Positions 20,562 to 26,493 of a stretch of 28,428 nt of DNA are shown here, one piece after another (within the stretch, counting starts at the first letter, position 1; each line of letters starts with the position of its first letter). This stretch comes from a virus. Where the stretch lies: the IMG/VR virus record IMGVR_UViG_3300021957_006857, positions 1 to 28,428 of that record; one strand, written 5' to 3'. The notes under the pieces are model-generated. The model saw only the letters and a list, made by a program, of their open reading frames with translations. It did not search any database and was not told the DNA's origin. The translations under genes and the position numbers were made by a program.

Positions 20562-20785
20562 ACTAGCTGCTCCTTATTGTCTTCAATAAACTGACGGATT
20601 TCATCAGCTTGGTCTAGCACTTTAAGCCATGACGGGGCATATAAGGTTACAGGAAACCGCTGACCTAACGCTTTGCCACCGACTTTTACATTACCTTTGT
20701 TACCAAAGCCAATCGTTAATCTATCTTCTTGTTGCTGTTCTTTAAGCCTAGCAATCTCGGCTCTCAACTCTTCCACTTCACTCAT
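20549..20785 (-). CDS. Small phage protein with N-terminal coiled coil
   Basis: 78 residues. EVEELRAEIARLKEQQQEDR is a coiled coil, then a beta region with IGFGNKGNVKVGG and a helical end. First gene after the promoter at 20812-20840, with AGGAGA before the ATG. Confidence 0.55.
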   Translation of the reverse strand: MSEVEELRAEIARLKEQQQEDRLTIGFGNKGNVKVGGKALGQRFPVTLYAPSWLKVLDQADEIRQFIEDNKEQLVWTK

Positions 20786-20811
20786 GATATTCTCCTGTAA
20801 GGTGTCAAATA

Positions 20812-20840
20812 ATTATAACATAAATTTTATTGTCTGTCAA
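20812..20840 (-). promoter_or_regulatory. sigma70 promoter
   Basis: TTGACA (20835-20840) and TATAAT (20812-20817), 17-base spacer, minus strand. Confidence 0.85.
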
Positions 20841-20848
20841 TAATTTTT

Positions 20849-21001
20849 TTATATTTTCACCAATATCCCTATCAGCACAAATATAATGACTAGAAGCTCT
20901 ACCGCTAGAATGGTGTGATACCAAACCCATCTTGCTTCATATACTTTTCGTGCTTTAAATGTATCTTTTATCTCTGCACTAAATTTTTTTAAGTGTTCCA
21001 T
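20849..21001 (-). CDS. Small single-pass membrane protein
   Basis: 50 residues from the ATG at 21001 (MEHLKKFSAEIKDTFKARK). A transmembrane helix at the C-terminus (ILAVELLVIIFVLIGILVKI) makes it a tail-anchored type. It starts five bases after the upstream stop. Confidence 0.55.
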   Translation of the reverse strand: MEHLKKFSAEIKDTFKARKVYEARWVWYHTILAVELLVIIFVLIGILVKI

Positions 21002-21006
21002 ATTAC

Positions 21007-21204
21007 TCACATTTCTCCCCAACCAGCACTCTTTAGCCAAGCATTGTCTGCTTCTGCGTTTTCCACATCAGCAGGGTTAGCTTTACAGTCTCCACAAAAT
21101 CTCTGTTGACCATAATAATCCGTTCGCCCACAGGCAACCGATACTTCTCTATAATCGTAGCCATTACTAGGCACGACATAGTAAACTCTGTTTTCACAAC
21201 TCAT
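21007..21204 (-). CDS. Zinc-ribbon-like small protein
   Basis: 65 residues. Cys at 3, 25, 37 and 40, the last three in VACGRTDYYGQQRFCGDCKA, suggest a half or full zinc-binding knuckle. ATG overlaps the stop of the metallopeptidase gene. Confidence 0.55.
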   Translation of the reverse strand: MSCENRVYYVVPSNGYDYREVSVACGRTDYYGQQRFCGDCKANPADVENAEADNAWLKSAGWGEM

Positions 21205-21599
21205 ACAAATTTACTCCAATTGTTTGCGTACATTGACCAGAAGGCTGCTTCATAGCCTCTAGCTTCTATCTCCCAGGGATTAAACCAATAATCGTCCTCT
21301 GGGTCATACCAAGTCCCACGAAAGTAATGGGCTCTCACTTCTAACGAAAGCCCATCGTTTTCATGTTGCTTTACATGAACCATCTCGTGTGCAATAATCT
21401 GCACCCATTCTTCTTCTTCACAGTTAAGTACAAAGTTAGGGTTTACATTGATTTCATACTCACCTTCACAGACCTCTGTACAGTAAGCATTATAATCAGG
21501 TTGAACGTCATGCGATGGAACGAGCTTCACCTTCACATCGAGGTCAAAGTATTGACTCACCATGTTGATTGTAATTCTTGCTATTTCCATCTTTGTCAT
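21201..21599 (-). CDS. HExxH zinc metallopeptidase-like (SprT/ImmA type)
   Basis: 132 residues. IIAHEMVHVKQHEND has the zinc motif H71-E72-x-x-H75, and a downstream Glu in PWEIEARGYEAAF (E110 or E112) is a likely third ligand. Single-domain peptidases of this kind occur in phages, with unknown targets. Not a lysin by sequence. Two bases separate it from the upstream gene. Confidence 0.7.
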   Translation of the reverse strand: MTKMEIARITINMVSQYFDLDVKVKLVPSHDVQPDYNAYCTEVCEGEYEINVNPNFVLNCEEEEWVQIIAHEMVHVKQHENDGLSLEVRAHYFRGTWYDPEDDYWFNPWEIEARGYEAAFWSMYANNWSKFV

Positions 21600-21600
21600 T

Positions 21601-21813
21601 CTAGATCTCCTTCATTGTTTCATAATCAATAACTGGTAACGCTAAGTTGGCTTCCATGTGATGTAGTACCCACTTTACTTCTTCAACATCCTCGCCTATA
21701 ACATCTACTGCATTTTCAGTTAGGAACTCTACTTGTCCGTCATCATCGTAATGGCATTCGTGTATTCCTAAATACCCATCCTTACTTACTACTCTATAGT
21801 TCCAATAACTCAT
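21601..21813 (-). CDS. Small phage protein, unknown
   Basis: 70 residues starting SYWNYRVVSKDGYLGIHECH and continuing with an acidic region. The YRVV-x-KDG-x-x-x-I-HE pattern is familiar from short phage and plasmid proteins of unknown function. Confidence 0.55.
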   Translation of the reverse strand: MSYWNYRVVSKDGYLGIHECHYDDDGQVEFLTENAVDVIGEDVEEVKWVLHHMEANLALPVIDYETMKEI

Positions 21814-21914
21814 GAGAACCCCCTATGAATAGCTAGTAGCATAAAGATGCCGAACAGATACCCTGTAACTGCACCTTTCCAAAACATTACTTGTAATTCC
21901 TGTTTATAGTCCAT
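21810..21914 (-). CDS. Small membrane protein
   Basis: 34 residues: MDYKQELQVMFWKGAV then a hydrophobic helix (TGYLFGIFMLLAI). GGGGAGG precedes the ATG at 21914; the TGA overlaps the next ATG. Confidence 0.5.
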   Translation of the reverse strand: MDYKQELQVMFWKGAVTGYLFGIFMLLAIHRGFS

Positions 21915-21952
21915 ATAGAATACCTCCCCACATAATCGTTAATAATAATACT

Positions 21953-22186
21953 TTAGATATGGTTCCCATCTTCATCGTAAACTCCTGGATGAAGCTGATT
22001 GAAATAGTCATAATACTCCTTTAATTGATCTTGTGTCATCATCGCTAATAGCGCGTTTAATACATAAAAGTGGCTATAGCTCTCGGCTAATTTTGTAAAT
22101 CTATATCTTAATTCATTAGCATCCATAATCATATCGTCCATCTCTTTTACACTCTCCAGTAGCTCGTTAAAAGCCTTATCTTCCAT
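21953..22186 (-). CDS. Small acidic helical protein, unknown
   Basis: 77 residues, helical, ending LHPGVYDEDGNHI. ATG forms TAATG with the upstream stop. Confidence 0.55.
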   Translation of the reverse strand: MEDKAFNELLESVKEMDDMIMDANELRYRFTKLAESYSHFYVLNALLAMMTQDQLKEYYDYFNQLHPGVYDEDGNHI

Positions 22187-22419
22187 TATCGATTACCTTC
22201 TTCCCAACCATCTGAAAGGTCAGTGTTATAACAATCATAGTACCAGTTACCGTACATTTCTAATAGGTCAGCATCACTATAATCACCATCTTCTTCAATC
22301 ATGTCATCTGCAATCATTTCATCCCTTAAGCCAGCGATGTGTTTGTTGAAAGCTACGTTTGAAGGCGTCATAAACACTACTTCCATTTGCTCTGGGTCTA
22401 AAATAATGTGAATAATCAT
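22186..22419 (-). CDS. Small acidic protein, unknown
   Basis: 77 residues, starts MIIHIILDPEQMEVVFMT and turns strongly acidic (DDMIEEDGDYSDADLLEM). First gene of the 22.4-19.0 kb minus-strand run; promoter at 22449-22477. Confidence 0.55.
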   Translation of the reverse strand: MIIHIILDPEQMEVVFMTPSNVAFNKHIAGLRDEMIADDMIEEDGDYSDADLLEMYGNWYYDCYNTDLSDGWEEGNR

Positions 22420-22448
22420 TTGGTCTTTTCCTTTTTTTGTATGGACAT

Positions 22449-22477
22449 ATTATACGGGGTAGAGTTAAATATGTCAA
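22449..22477 (-). promoter_or_regulatory. sigma70 promoter
   Basis: TTGACA (22472-22477) and TATAAT (22449-22454), 17-base spacer, minus strand. Confidence 0.85.
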
Positions 22478-22587
22478 ACTATTTTTTGCCCGGACTACAG
22501 TAAATTTACACAAATTTTATCCGGGGCGGGCGGCCAAGCTGCAAAAATCAAGTAAAATTTTCCTCTAATTCACGAAAATTTGTCACA

Positions 22588-22610
22588 AAAAAGCCCCTAA
22601 GCGGGGCTTT
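22588..22610 (-). terminator. Intrinsic terminator
   Basis: AAGCCCC (22591-22597) and GGGGCTT (22603-22609) form a 7-bp stem with a T-run on the minus-strand side. It closes the 22628-22936 gene. Confidence 0.85.
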
Positions 22611-22627
22611 TCGGCTTAAAACTCGGA

Positions 22628-22936
22628 TTAGCTCGGGAGAGCTGCGAGCAGCGCTCGGAGTGAGCCAGCATCGGCTTTGTCCAACCCCGCCAGGGCTTCT
22701 GGGTCTGCGCCTGAAGCGTCTGCGATGAGTCGCACAATGTCCGCCTTGGTAATGCGAGGCCCGGACGCTGATTTTACAACTTCTTTGGGCGTGTAGGCTA
22801 AGCCAAGGTTTTTAACTTTTGAAATCACACTGCGTACAGAGAGGCCGTGCAGGTCGGCAAAAGCCGTAGCGGTCTCATAAGTAAAAGAGCCAGTGGAAGT
22901 CATGTCGAATACCATCTTGTCGGTGTAAGCTGTCAT
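22628..22936 (-). CDS. HTH-like small regulator (paralogue family)
   Basis: 102 residues from the ATG at 22936 behind GAGGA. Residues 25-50 include TAFADLHGLSVRSVISKVKN, an HTH recognition segment, followed by LGLAYTPKEVV, then PRITKADIVRLIADASGADP and a leucine-rich end. It is almost the same design and in parts the same sequence as the protein at 25662-25967. It is a single-gene unit with its own promoter and terminator, which suggests a highly expressed regulator or nucleoid-type protein. GC-rich compared with earlier genes. Confidence 0.7.
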   Translation of the reverse strand: MTAYTDKMVFDMTSTGSFTYETATAFADLHGLSVRSVISKVKNLGLAYTPKEVVKSASGPRITKADIVRLIADASGADPEALAGLDKADAGSLRALLAALPS

Positions 22937-22981
22937 ATAATTTTCCTCAAATTGTTTGTTATTGTTTGTCTTGATGGGGTA

Positions 22982-23010
22982 ATTATACGGGCCCGTGGCT
23001 GGGATGTCAA
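22982..23010 (-). promoter_or_regulatory. sigma70 promoter
   Basis: TTGACA (23005-23010) and TATAAT (22982-22987), 17-base spacer, minus strand. Divergent from the tandem plus-strand promoters at 23068 and 23192. Confidence 0.85.
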
Positions 23011-23067
23011 CAACTTTCTTGGTGGAAGACCAAAGAAAGTTTTTCACATGGAGGAGGTAAAAAAGAC

Positions 23068-23096
23068 TTGACATGCCATCACTTTGGCACTATAAT
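23068..23096 (+). promoter_or_regulatory. sigma70 promoter, repeat unit A
   Basis: TTGACA (23068-23073) and TATAAT (23091-23096), 17-base spacer containing ATCACTTTGGCAC. No gene follows in the usual distance. Confidence 0.8.
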
Positions 23097-23341
23097 CGGC
23101 GCAGCCTACGCTATCGCTTTATCACTTTGACACTTTGGCGCTGTCGGAGACTACCGCATTGATTTATTTATGCGATAACCCTAAAAAACTCTTGACATGC
23201 TATCGCTTTGGCACTATAATGGGCGCGCCCGCGCCAAAAAACTGATAGGAGACTAAGCTGTTGATAACACACACATTTTTTCGTGCTGACGACCCATAGG
23301 TTAGATACTTCACTTTCGCACTGGCGCCCCCGCGCCAAAAA
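23072..23341 (+). repeat. Iteron-like degenerate repeats
   Basis: Units built on ATGCYATCRCTTTGGCAC occur at about 23072-23090 and 23196-23214; partial units (CTATCGCTTTATCAC, CACTTTGACAC, CACTTTGGCGC) lie at 23111-23142. The block CGCTTTGGCACTATAAT plus GC-rich tail and CGCGCCAAAAA at 23204-23241 recurs at about 23311-23341 with the -10 box missing. GGGCGCGCCC at 23221-23230 is a perfect palindrome. Confidence 0.65.
23192..23220 (+). promoter_or_regulatory. sigma70 promoter, repeat unit B
   Basis: TTGACA (23192-23197) and TATAAT (23215-23220), 17-base spacer nearly identical to unit A. AGGAG follows at about 23248 but only a 12-codon TTG reading frame is open. Confidence 0.8.
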
Positions 23342-23377
23342 TCCCTGTAAAAACAAGGACTTAGAGCGTTTTTGTAA

Positions 23378-23393
23378 TGTTTCACGTGAAACC
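23378..23393. other. parS centromere site 1
   Basis: TGTTTCACGTGAAACC matches the bacterial ParB-binding consensus TGTTTCACGTGAAACA at 15 of 16 positions. Confidence 0.85.
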
Positions 23394-23425
23394 ATTAACG
23401 CGTCAGAATTTTGACGGTCGCCGAA

Positions 23426-23441
23426 TGTTTCACGTGAAACA
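23426..23441. other. parS centromere site 2
   Basis: TGTTTCACGTGAAACA is a perfect 16-base parS palindrome, starting 48 bases after site 1. No parA or parB gene is in the window. Confidence 0.9.
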
Positions 23442-23463
23442 TGGGGCCAAATGCGAATGATTC

Positions 23464-23637
23464 TCATCCGTATTGAATGAAGGCGGCCAGCGATATAAGG
23501 CATAATGCGCAGAATGATATTACGATAAAAGTGTAGACATAAAATACCATATAGAACCCCGAACCCCTAAGCTTGTCCCGAACGATTTTCATTTCTCTAT
23601 CAGTTGCAAGCCTTCTAACGTCAATCGTATTTTTCAT
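23464..23637 (-). CDS. Small membrane protein
   Basis: 57 residues. A charged N-terminal half (RRLATDREMKIVRDKLRG) and a transmembrane helix at about 29-53 (MVFYVYTFIVISFCALCLIS). ATG at 23637 overlaps the PPK2 stop (TAATG). Last gene of the operon, ending just beside parS site 2. Confidence 0.55.
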   Translation of the reverse strand: MKNTIDVRRLATDREMKIVRDKLRGSGFYMVFYVYTFIVISFCALCLISLAAFIQYG

Positions 23638-24251
23638 TATTTTTCTCCTAATGCGAATATTAATTCTCGTAAAAAATTCTCAATACCAGTTTTTTTATTA
23701 TTGTAATCTACATGGATCCATTCGTCATCGATGCAACCATTTTTAAGCGTGGTCATCTCGTCATAGTAGGAAAGTGCGCGTTCATCATTAGGCGAAAATT
23801 TCCAGTATGTCAATGGCGACTTTTTGCGCTTTTCTATTCGCCGGTGCTGTTCAGCTTCAGTAATCGAAAGCCACATTTTTATCATGGTGACATTCTGGTC
23901 ACGTTCCCAGATTTTGTGCGATTTGATAAAATTGTCGTATTGCTTAGGTGAGCACCAGCCATTCAAGCGCTGAACCATTGCGCGAGAATACCAAGAACGG
24001 TCATAAAAAACAATCTGATTCCCGCGTGGCATTTTATGCGACCAATAAGAAAGCCAATTTTTCATGGTGCGCTTGCTAGGCTTTTTGCTCAAATGAACAG
24101 AAAAGCGATTCATAGGCAGATAATGCGTAGCCTCGCGAATCGTGCTGGATTTTCCGGCAGTGTCGCGCCCTTCTAACAGGACCGCGACCGGTCCTGTTAG
24201 CCCTTCGACAATCTCGTTTAACTCAGCTTGTAAAGTCTCAATCTGATTCAT
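23637..24251 (-). CDS. ppk2: Polyphosphate kinase 2 (PPK2)-like
   Basis: 204 residues from the ATG at 24251. The Walker A region EGRDTAGKSSTIRE (27-40), the lid/Walker B element FYDRSWYSRAMVQRLNGWC (82-100) and RRIEKRKKSPLTYWKFSP are typical of PPK2. PPK2 transfers phosphate between polyphosphate and nucleotides, mostly phosphorylating GDP/ADP or NMPs. It is slightly shorter than bacterial PPK2 (about 230-300). It sits with a DnaQ-like exonuclease and a HAD protein, so a role in nucleotide supply during infection is likely. GGAG precedes the start at a longer spacing. Confidence 0.85.
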   Translation of the reverse strand: MNQIETLQAELNEIVEGLTGPVAVLLEGRDTAGKSSTIREATHYLPMNRFSVHLSKKPSKRTMKNWLSYWSHKMPRGNQIVFYDRSWYSRAMVQRLNGWCSPKQYDNFIKSHKIWERDQNVTMIKMWLSITEAEQHRRIEKRKKSPLTYWKFSPNDERALSYYDEMTTLKNGCIDDEWIHVDYNNKKTGIENFLRELIFALGEK

Positions 24252-24256
24252 TATTG

Positions 24257-24364
24257 TTAAGCTCCAATGATTAAGTAGATAATGCCACATATTAACAGAA
24301 AGTCGGCGGTAATGGAATAGGCAATATAAAGTTTAAAAGCAAGTGCTAAAATTTTCGTTCTCAT
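24257..24364 (-). CDS. Small membrane protein
   Basis: 35 residues, nearly all hydrophobic after MRTK (ILALAFKLYIAYSITA, then DFLLICGIIYLIIGA). ATGA overlap with the exonuclease stop; the PPK2 ATG follows six bases after its TAA. Confidence 0.5.
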   Translation of the reverse strand: MRTKILALAFKLYIAYSITADFLLICGIIYLIIGA

Positions 24365-25011
24365 TTGCCAGCCTCCAATAATTTCGCGCGGGTCAAGTCT
24401 CGCAGCAGTCGTTGCAGAATCGGGTTTTCATAATCCCGCGCATCTTCAAGCGCAGTGTGCGGCTCGTCTTGCAATTCAAGCCCTAGAATGAATTTCGCCA
24501 TCGTGTCGGCGGTCATGCTAGGCTGTCGCAATGCAGGAGTCAAAAAGCGATTATCATGGCAAAAATCGTGATAGGCCGCCAATGTGCCAATGTGCTTTTT
24601 TGCCGCTTTCATAAGACAAAAACGCTGGGAAAAAATCCCGAGATTGATGCCGGTATTCGAGCATTTGCCAAAATCAAAAGCGATATTATAAGCCGTCAAA
24701 ACTGGGGCATATCGGGCGTTGATGCCAGCAAGCCATAAATTAATCAGAGCCGGTGAGGATATTGAGCGAAGGCCAGATTCTAGCATTGCATCGTAAGCCT
24801 TAGCGCGGCGCTTGGCAGATTGTTCTGACCAAAAAGCCGAATCAGAGGCGGAAGGGTCGAAGAATAGAGGCTTTTTGCCGAATTCGCCCAAAACCATTGC
24901 GCCGAATTGCTCGACAATTTCGCCCTTGCGAGTGACCAAAACAGCGCCAAAATCAGCGACCGTATTTCGGCGGGTCGTTTCCGTGTCAACAATAAGATAA
25001 AAGTGTTTCAT
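24361..25011 (-). CDS. DnaQ-like 3'-5' exonuclease (DEDDh)
   Basis: 216 residues. ExoI motif VDTET (D9, E11), ExoII AYNIAFD (D113) and ExoIII HTALEDARD (H185, D190) give a complete DEDDh active site. It should degrade DNA or RNA ends with two metal ions. Possible roles are proofreading, host DNA turnover or small-oligo clearance; no polymerase gene is near. The codon choice is richer in G and C than in the left half of the window. Confidence 0.85.
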   Translation of the reverse strand: MKHFYLIVDTETTRRNTVADFGAVLVTRKGEIVEQFGAMVLGEFGKKPLFFDPSASDSAFWSEQSAKRRAKAYDAMLESGLRSISSPALINLWLAGINARYAPVLTAYNIAFDFGKCSNTGINLGIFSQRFCLMKAAKKHIGTLAAYHDFCHDNRFLTPALRQPSMTADTMAKFILGLELQDEPHTALEDARDYENPILQRLLRDLTRAKLLEAGK

Positions 25012-25013
25012 AA

Positions 25014-25478
25014 TTAAGCGGCCTTTTTATTGCGTGAGTTGTAGTTTACCGGACAAAAGCATCTGAGTCCATTCCTGTTTAGGATTTCTTTAACGTCCGA
25101 ATTATCATCGAACATAATGGCAGTTCGGCAGAATTGCGACCAAGATATATTTTGGCGTTTTGCCATGCCTTGCAACAATCTCAATTTTAGAGATCCTGGG
25201 TTTTCATTGCCATCAAGCAAAGTGCGAGCCAGTAGGTTATCGAAGCGCAAACCGAGCAATCGGAAGCTCTCGAAATCGTGAGCAGATAATACCCTGCTAG
25301 TGCAAACCGTCACAACGTCGCCGTTGTGATAAGCGGCTTTCATCTGGTCGGCCAGAGGTAAAAGCGTATCCTTAAGGATATTTTCCCTAGTGTTTAATGC
25401 TATCCATTCGTCTAGCGTTTCACCTTGTCGGTGGCTTGAATCGATAACCGTTTCATCTAAATCAAATATAAAGTGCAT
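25014..25478 (-). CDS. HAD-like phosphatase
   Basis: 154 residues. HAD motif I FDLDET (5-10; nucleophile D6, acid D8), motif II region VVTVCTSR, a conserved-looking Lys near residue 98 and MFDDNSD as motif IV. Probably a nucleotide or small-metabolite phosphatase, or polynucleotide 3'-phosphatase as in phage end-repair enzymes. Substrate open. Confidence 0.8.
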   Translation of the reverse strand: MHFIFDLDETVIDSSHRQGETLDEWIALNTRENILKDTLLPLADQMKAAYHNGDVVTVCTSRVLSAHDFESFRLLGLRFDNLLARTLLDGNENPGSLKLRLLQGMAKRQNISWSQFCRTAIMFDDNSDVKEILNRNGLRCFCPVNYNSRNKKAA

Positions 25479-25665
25479 AAGAAAATCCTAATATTGAAAT
25501 GAGGTTTAAGCATACCAGATTTATTGTCCGGTTGCAAATGGCCTGTATCGTTAAGAGTCCAAGCCCTACAATTGCCAGCGCCTTACCCGCTGGGCTGTCT
25601 ATGATGAATGGGGCGCAGCTCATACAAGCCGCGCCAATCCAACCGCTGAAGGCCGCAACCTTCAC
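25462..25665 (-). CDS. Small two-helix membrane protein
   Basis: 67 residues from a GTG at 25665 that overlaps the upstream stop (GTGA). Two hydrophobic segments: AAFSGWIGAACMSCAPFII and LVCLNLISILGFSYALYI, with AIVGLGLLTIQAICNRTINL between. This NR-x-x-NL-x-x-LN-x-x-S type occurs in several phages without assigned role. Confidence 0.6.
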   Translation of the reverse strand: MKVAAFSGWIGAACMSCAPFIIDSPAGKALAIVGLGLLTIQAICNRTINLVCLNLISILGFSYALYI

Positions 25666-25967
25666 GCGATATGCTCAAGCAAAGTGCGAAGCGCCTTAGC
25701 GTCAGCTTTATCAAGGCCGCGAATTGACTCAACATCTAGCGCCATAGCGCGGGCGATAGCGTCAACCAAATCAGCTTTGGTGATACGCGGGCCAGCAGTT
25801 GAAACGACTTTAGCCTTGGGCGTGTAGGAAATACCAAGGTGCTTGACCTTGGATATAACCGAGCGAACGCTGAGGCCGTGAGCCGAAGCGAAAGCAGAGG
25901 CAGAATCATAATCGAAAGAATCTTGCGATTGCATTTCTGCGAGAATAACCGGAGTATAATTTGACAT
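25662..25967 (-). CDS. HTH-like small regulator (paralogue family)
   Basis: 101 residues from the ATG at 25967 behind AAGGAAA. SAFASAHGLSVRSVISKVKH is almost identical to the HTH segment of the 22628-22936 protein; PRITKADLVDAIARAMAL and LRTLLEHIA form the shared C-terminal module. First gene of the HAD-exonuclease-PPK2 operon, so it may regulate it. Confidence 0.7.
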   Translation of the reverse strand: MSNYTPVILAEMQSQDSFDYDSASAFASAHGLSVRSVISKVKHLGISYTPKAKVVSTAGPRITKADLVDAIARAMALDVESIRGLDKADAKALRTLLEHIA

Positions 25968-26010
25968 ATTTTTAGTTTCCTTTAGTGTAATGCTTGATTG
26001 CATGGGTAGG

Positions 26011-26038
26011 ATTTTACAGGTTTTTCTGTAAATGTCCA
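26011..26038 (-). promoter_or_regulatory. Probable promoter, weaker type
   Basis: TGGACA (26033-26038) and TAAAAT (26011-26016) with a 16-base spacer, minus strand. GGATTTTACAG over the -10 box is shared with the promoter at 26414-26442. Confidence 0.55.
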
Positions 26039-26075
26039 GTCTTTTTATATACCGAAATAGCATAACGATATGCGC

Positions 26076-26186
26076 TTAAGGTATAAGGTTAAGCAGGAGT
26101 AACCCTGCAATTGGCATGATAATTGCTAAGGCAATTATCGTGCCAAAAAGTCCGAGCATGAAGCGAACGATTAGATCGTGCATCAT
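26076..26186 (-). CDS. Small membrane protein
   Basis: 36 residues: MMHDLIVRFM then a continuous hydrophobic helix (GTIIALAIIMPIAGLLLLNL). ATGA overlap with the upstream gene. Confidence 0.5.
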   Translation of the reverse strand: MMHDLIVRFMLGLFGTIIALAIIMPIAGLLLLNLIP

Positions 26187-26377
26187 AGCGTAATCTCGAA
26201 GCCGTTAGCCAGCGATATTTTATCGCCTGCCTTGACATTGTAGCCAGCGACCGCGGCCGCATCGATAGCATCGAATGAACAGGCAACAACGTATTGCCCA
26301 ATCTTGCGATAGCTCTTGCCATCGCTCGGCAAGAAATCAGCGCGTTGTACCTCACTCCAGAGTGTATATTTTGTCAT
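26183..26377 (-). CDS. Small phage protein, unknown
   Basis: 64 residues. VQRADFLPSDGKSYRKIGQY and AGDKISLANGFEITL suggest a small beta-rich fold. AGGATAG precedes the ATG. First gene after the promoter at 26414-26442. Confidence 0.55.
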   Translation of the reverse strand: MTKYTLWSEVQRADFLPSDGKSYRKIGQYVVACSFDAIDAAAVAGYNVKAGDKISLANGFEITL

Positions 26378-26413
26378 GTTTTTCTATCCTTCTATTGCTT
26401 GTTTATGTAATGG

Positions 26414-26442
26414 ATTTTACAGCATATCAGCCTATCGGTAAA
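26414..26442 (-). promoter_or_regulatory. Probable promoter, weaker type
   Basis: TTTACC (26437-26442) and TAAAAT (26414-26419), 17-base spacer, minus strand. Confidence 0.5.
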
Positions 26443-26493
26443 GGATATTCGCATCTTTTTTTATACCGTGATAGCATAACCATCGCCCTGCTT

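Larger units (their letters stand above)
22937..23463. other. Gene-free control/partition locus
   Basis: About 530 bases with no supported gene. It holds one minus-strand promoter, two plus-strand promoters in iteron-like repeats, GC-rich repeats and two parS sites. Nothing clear is transcribed rightward: the genes beyond are on the minus strand. It has the features expected of an origin, partition or immunity region. Confidence 0.6.
26041..26493 (-). repeat. Duplicated promoter-upstream element (two copies)
   Basis: On the plus strand, 26041-26077 and 26455-26493 share CTTTTT..TATACCG.ATAGCATAAC and a CTT end. Each copy lies just upstream of one of the two minus-strand promoters (26011-26038, 26414-26442). 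Confidence 0.65.

Noticed and set aside
23377-23460. 27-codon plus-strand reading frame through both parS sites (MFHVK... twice in frame)
   Set aside because: No ribosome site, and the MFHVK string is simply the translation of parS; the 48-base spacing makes the two in frame by chance.
23449-23468. Fur-box-like GAATGATTCTCAT
   Set aside because: Matches only part of the 19-base consensus, and lies over the stop codon of the 23464-23637 gene, far from any iron gene.
23168-23503. 111-codon minus-strand frame across the parS/iteron locus
   Set aside because: Runs antisense through two promoters, repeats and parS, lacks a ribosome site and has no protein-like composition.
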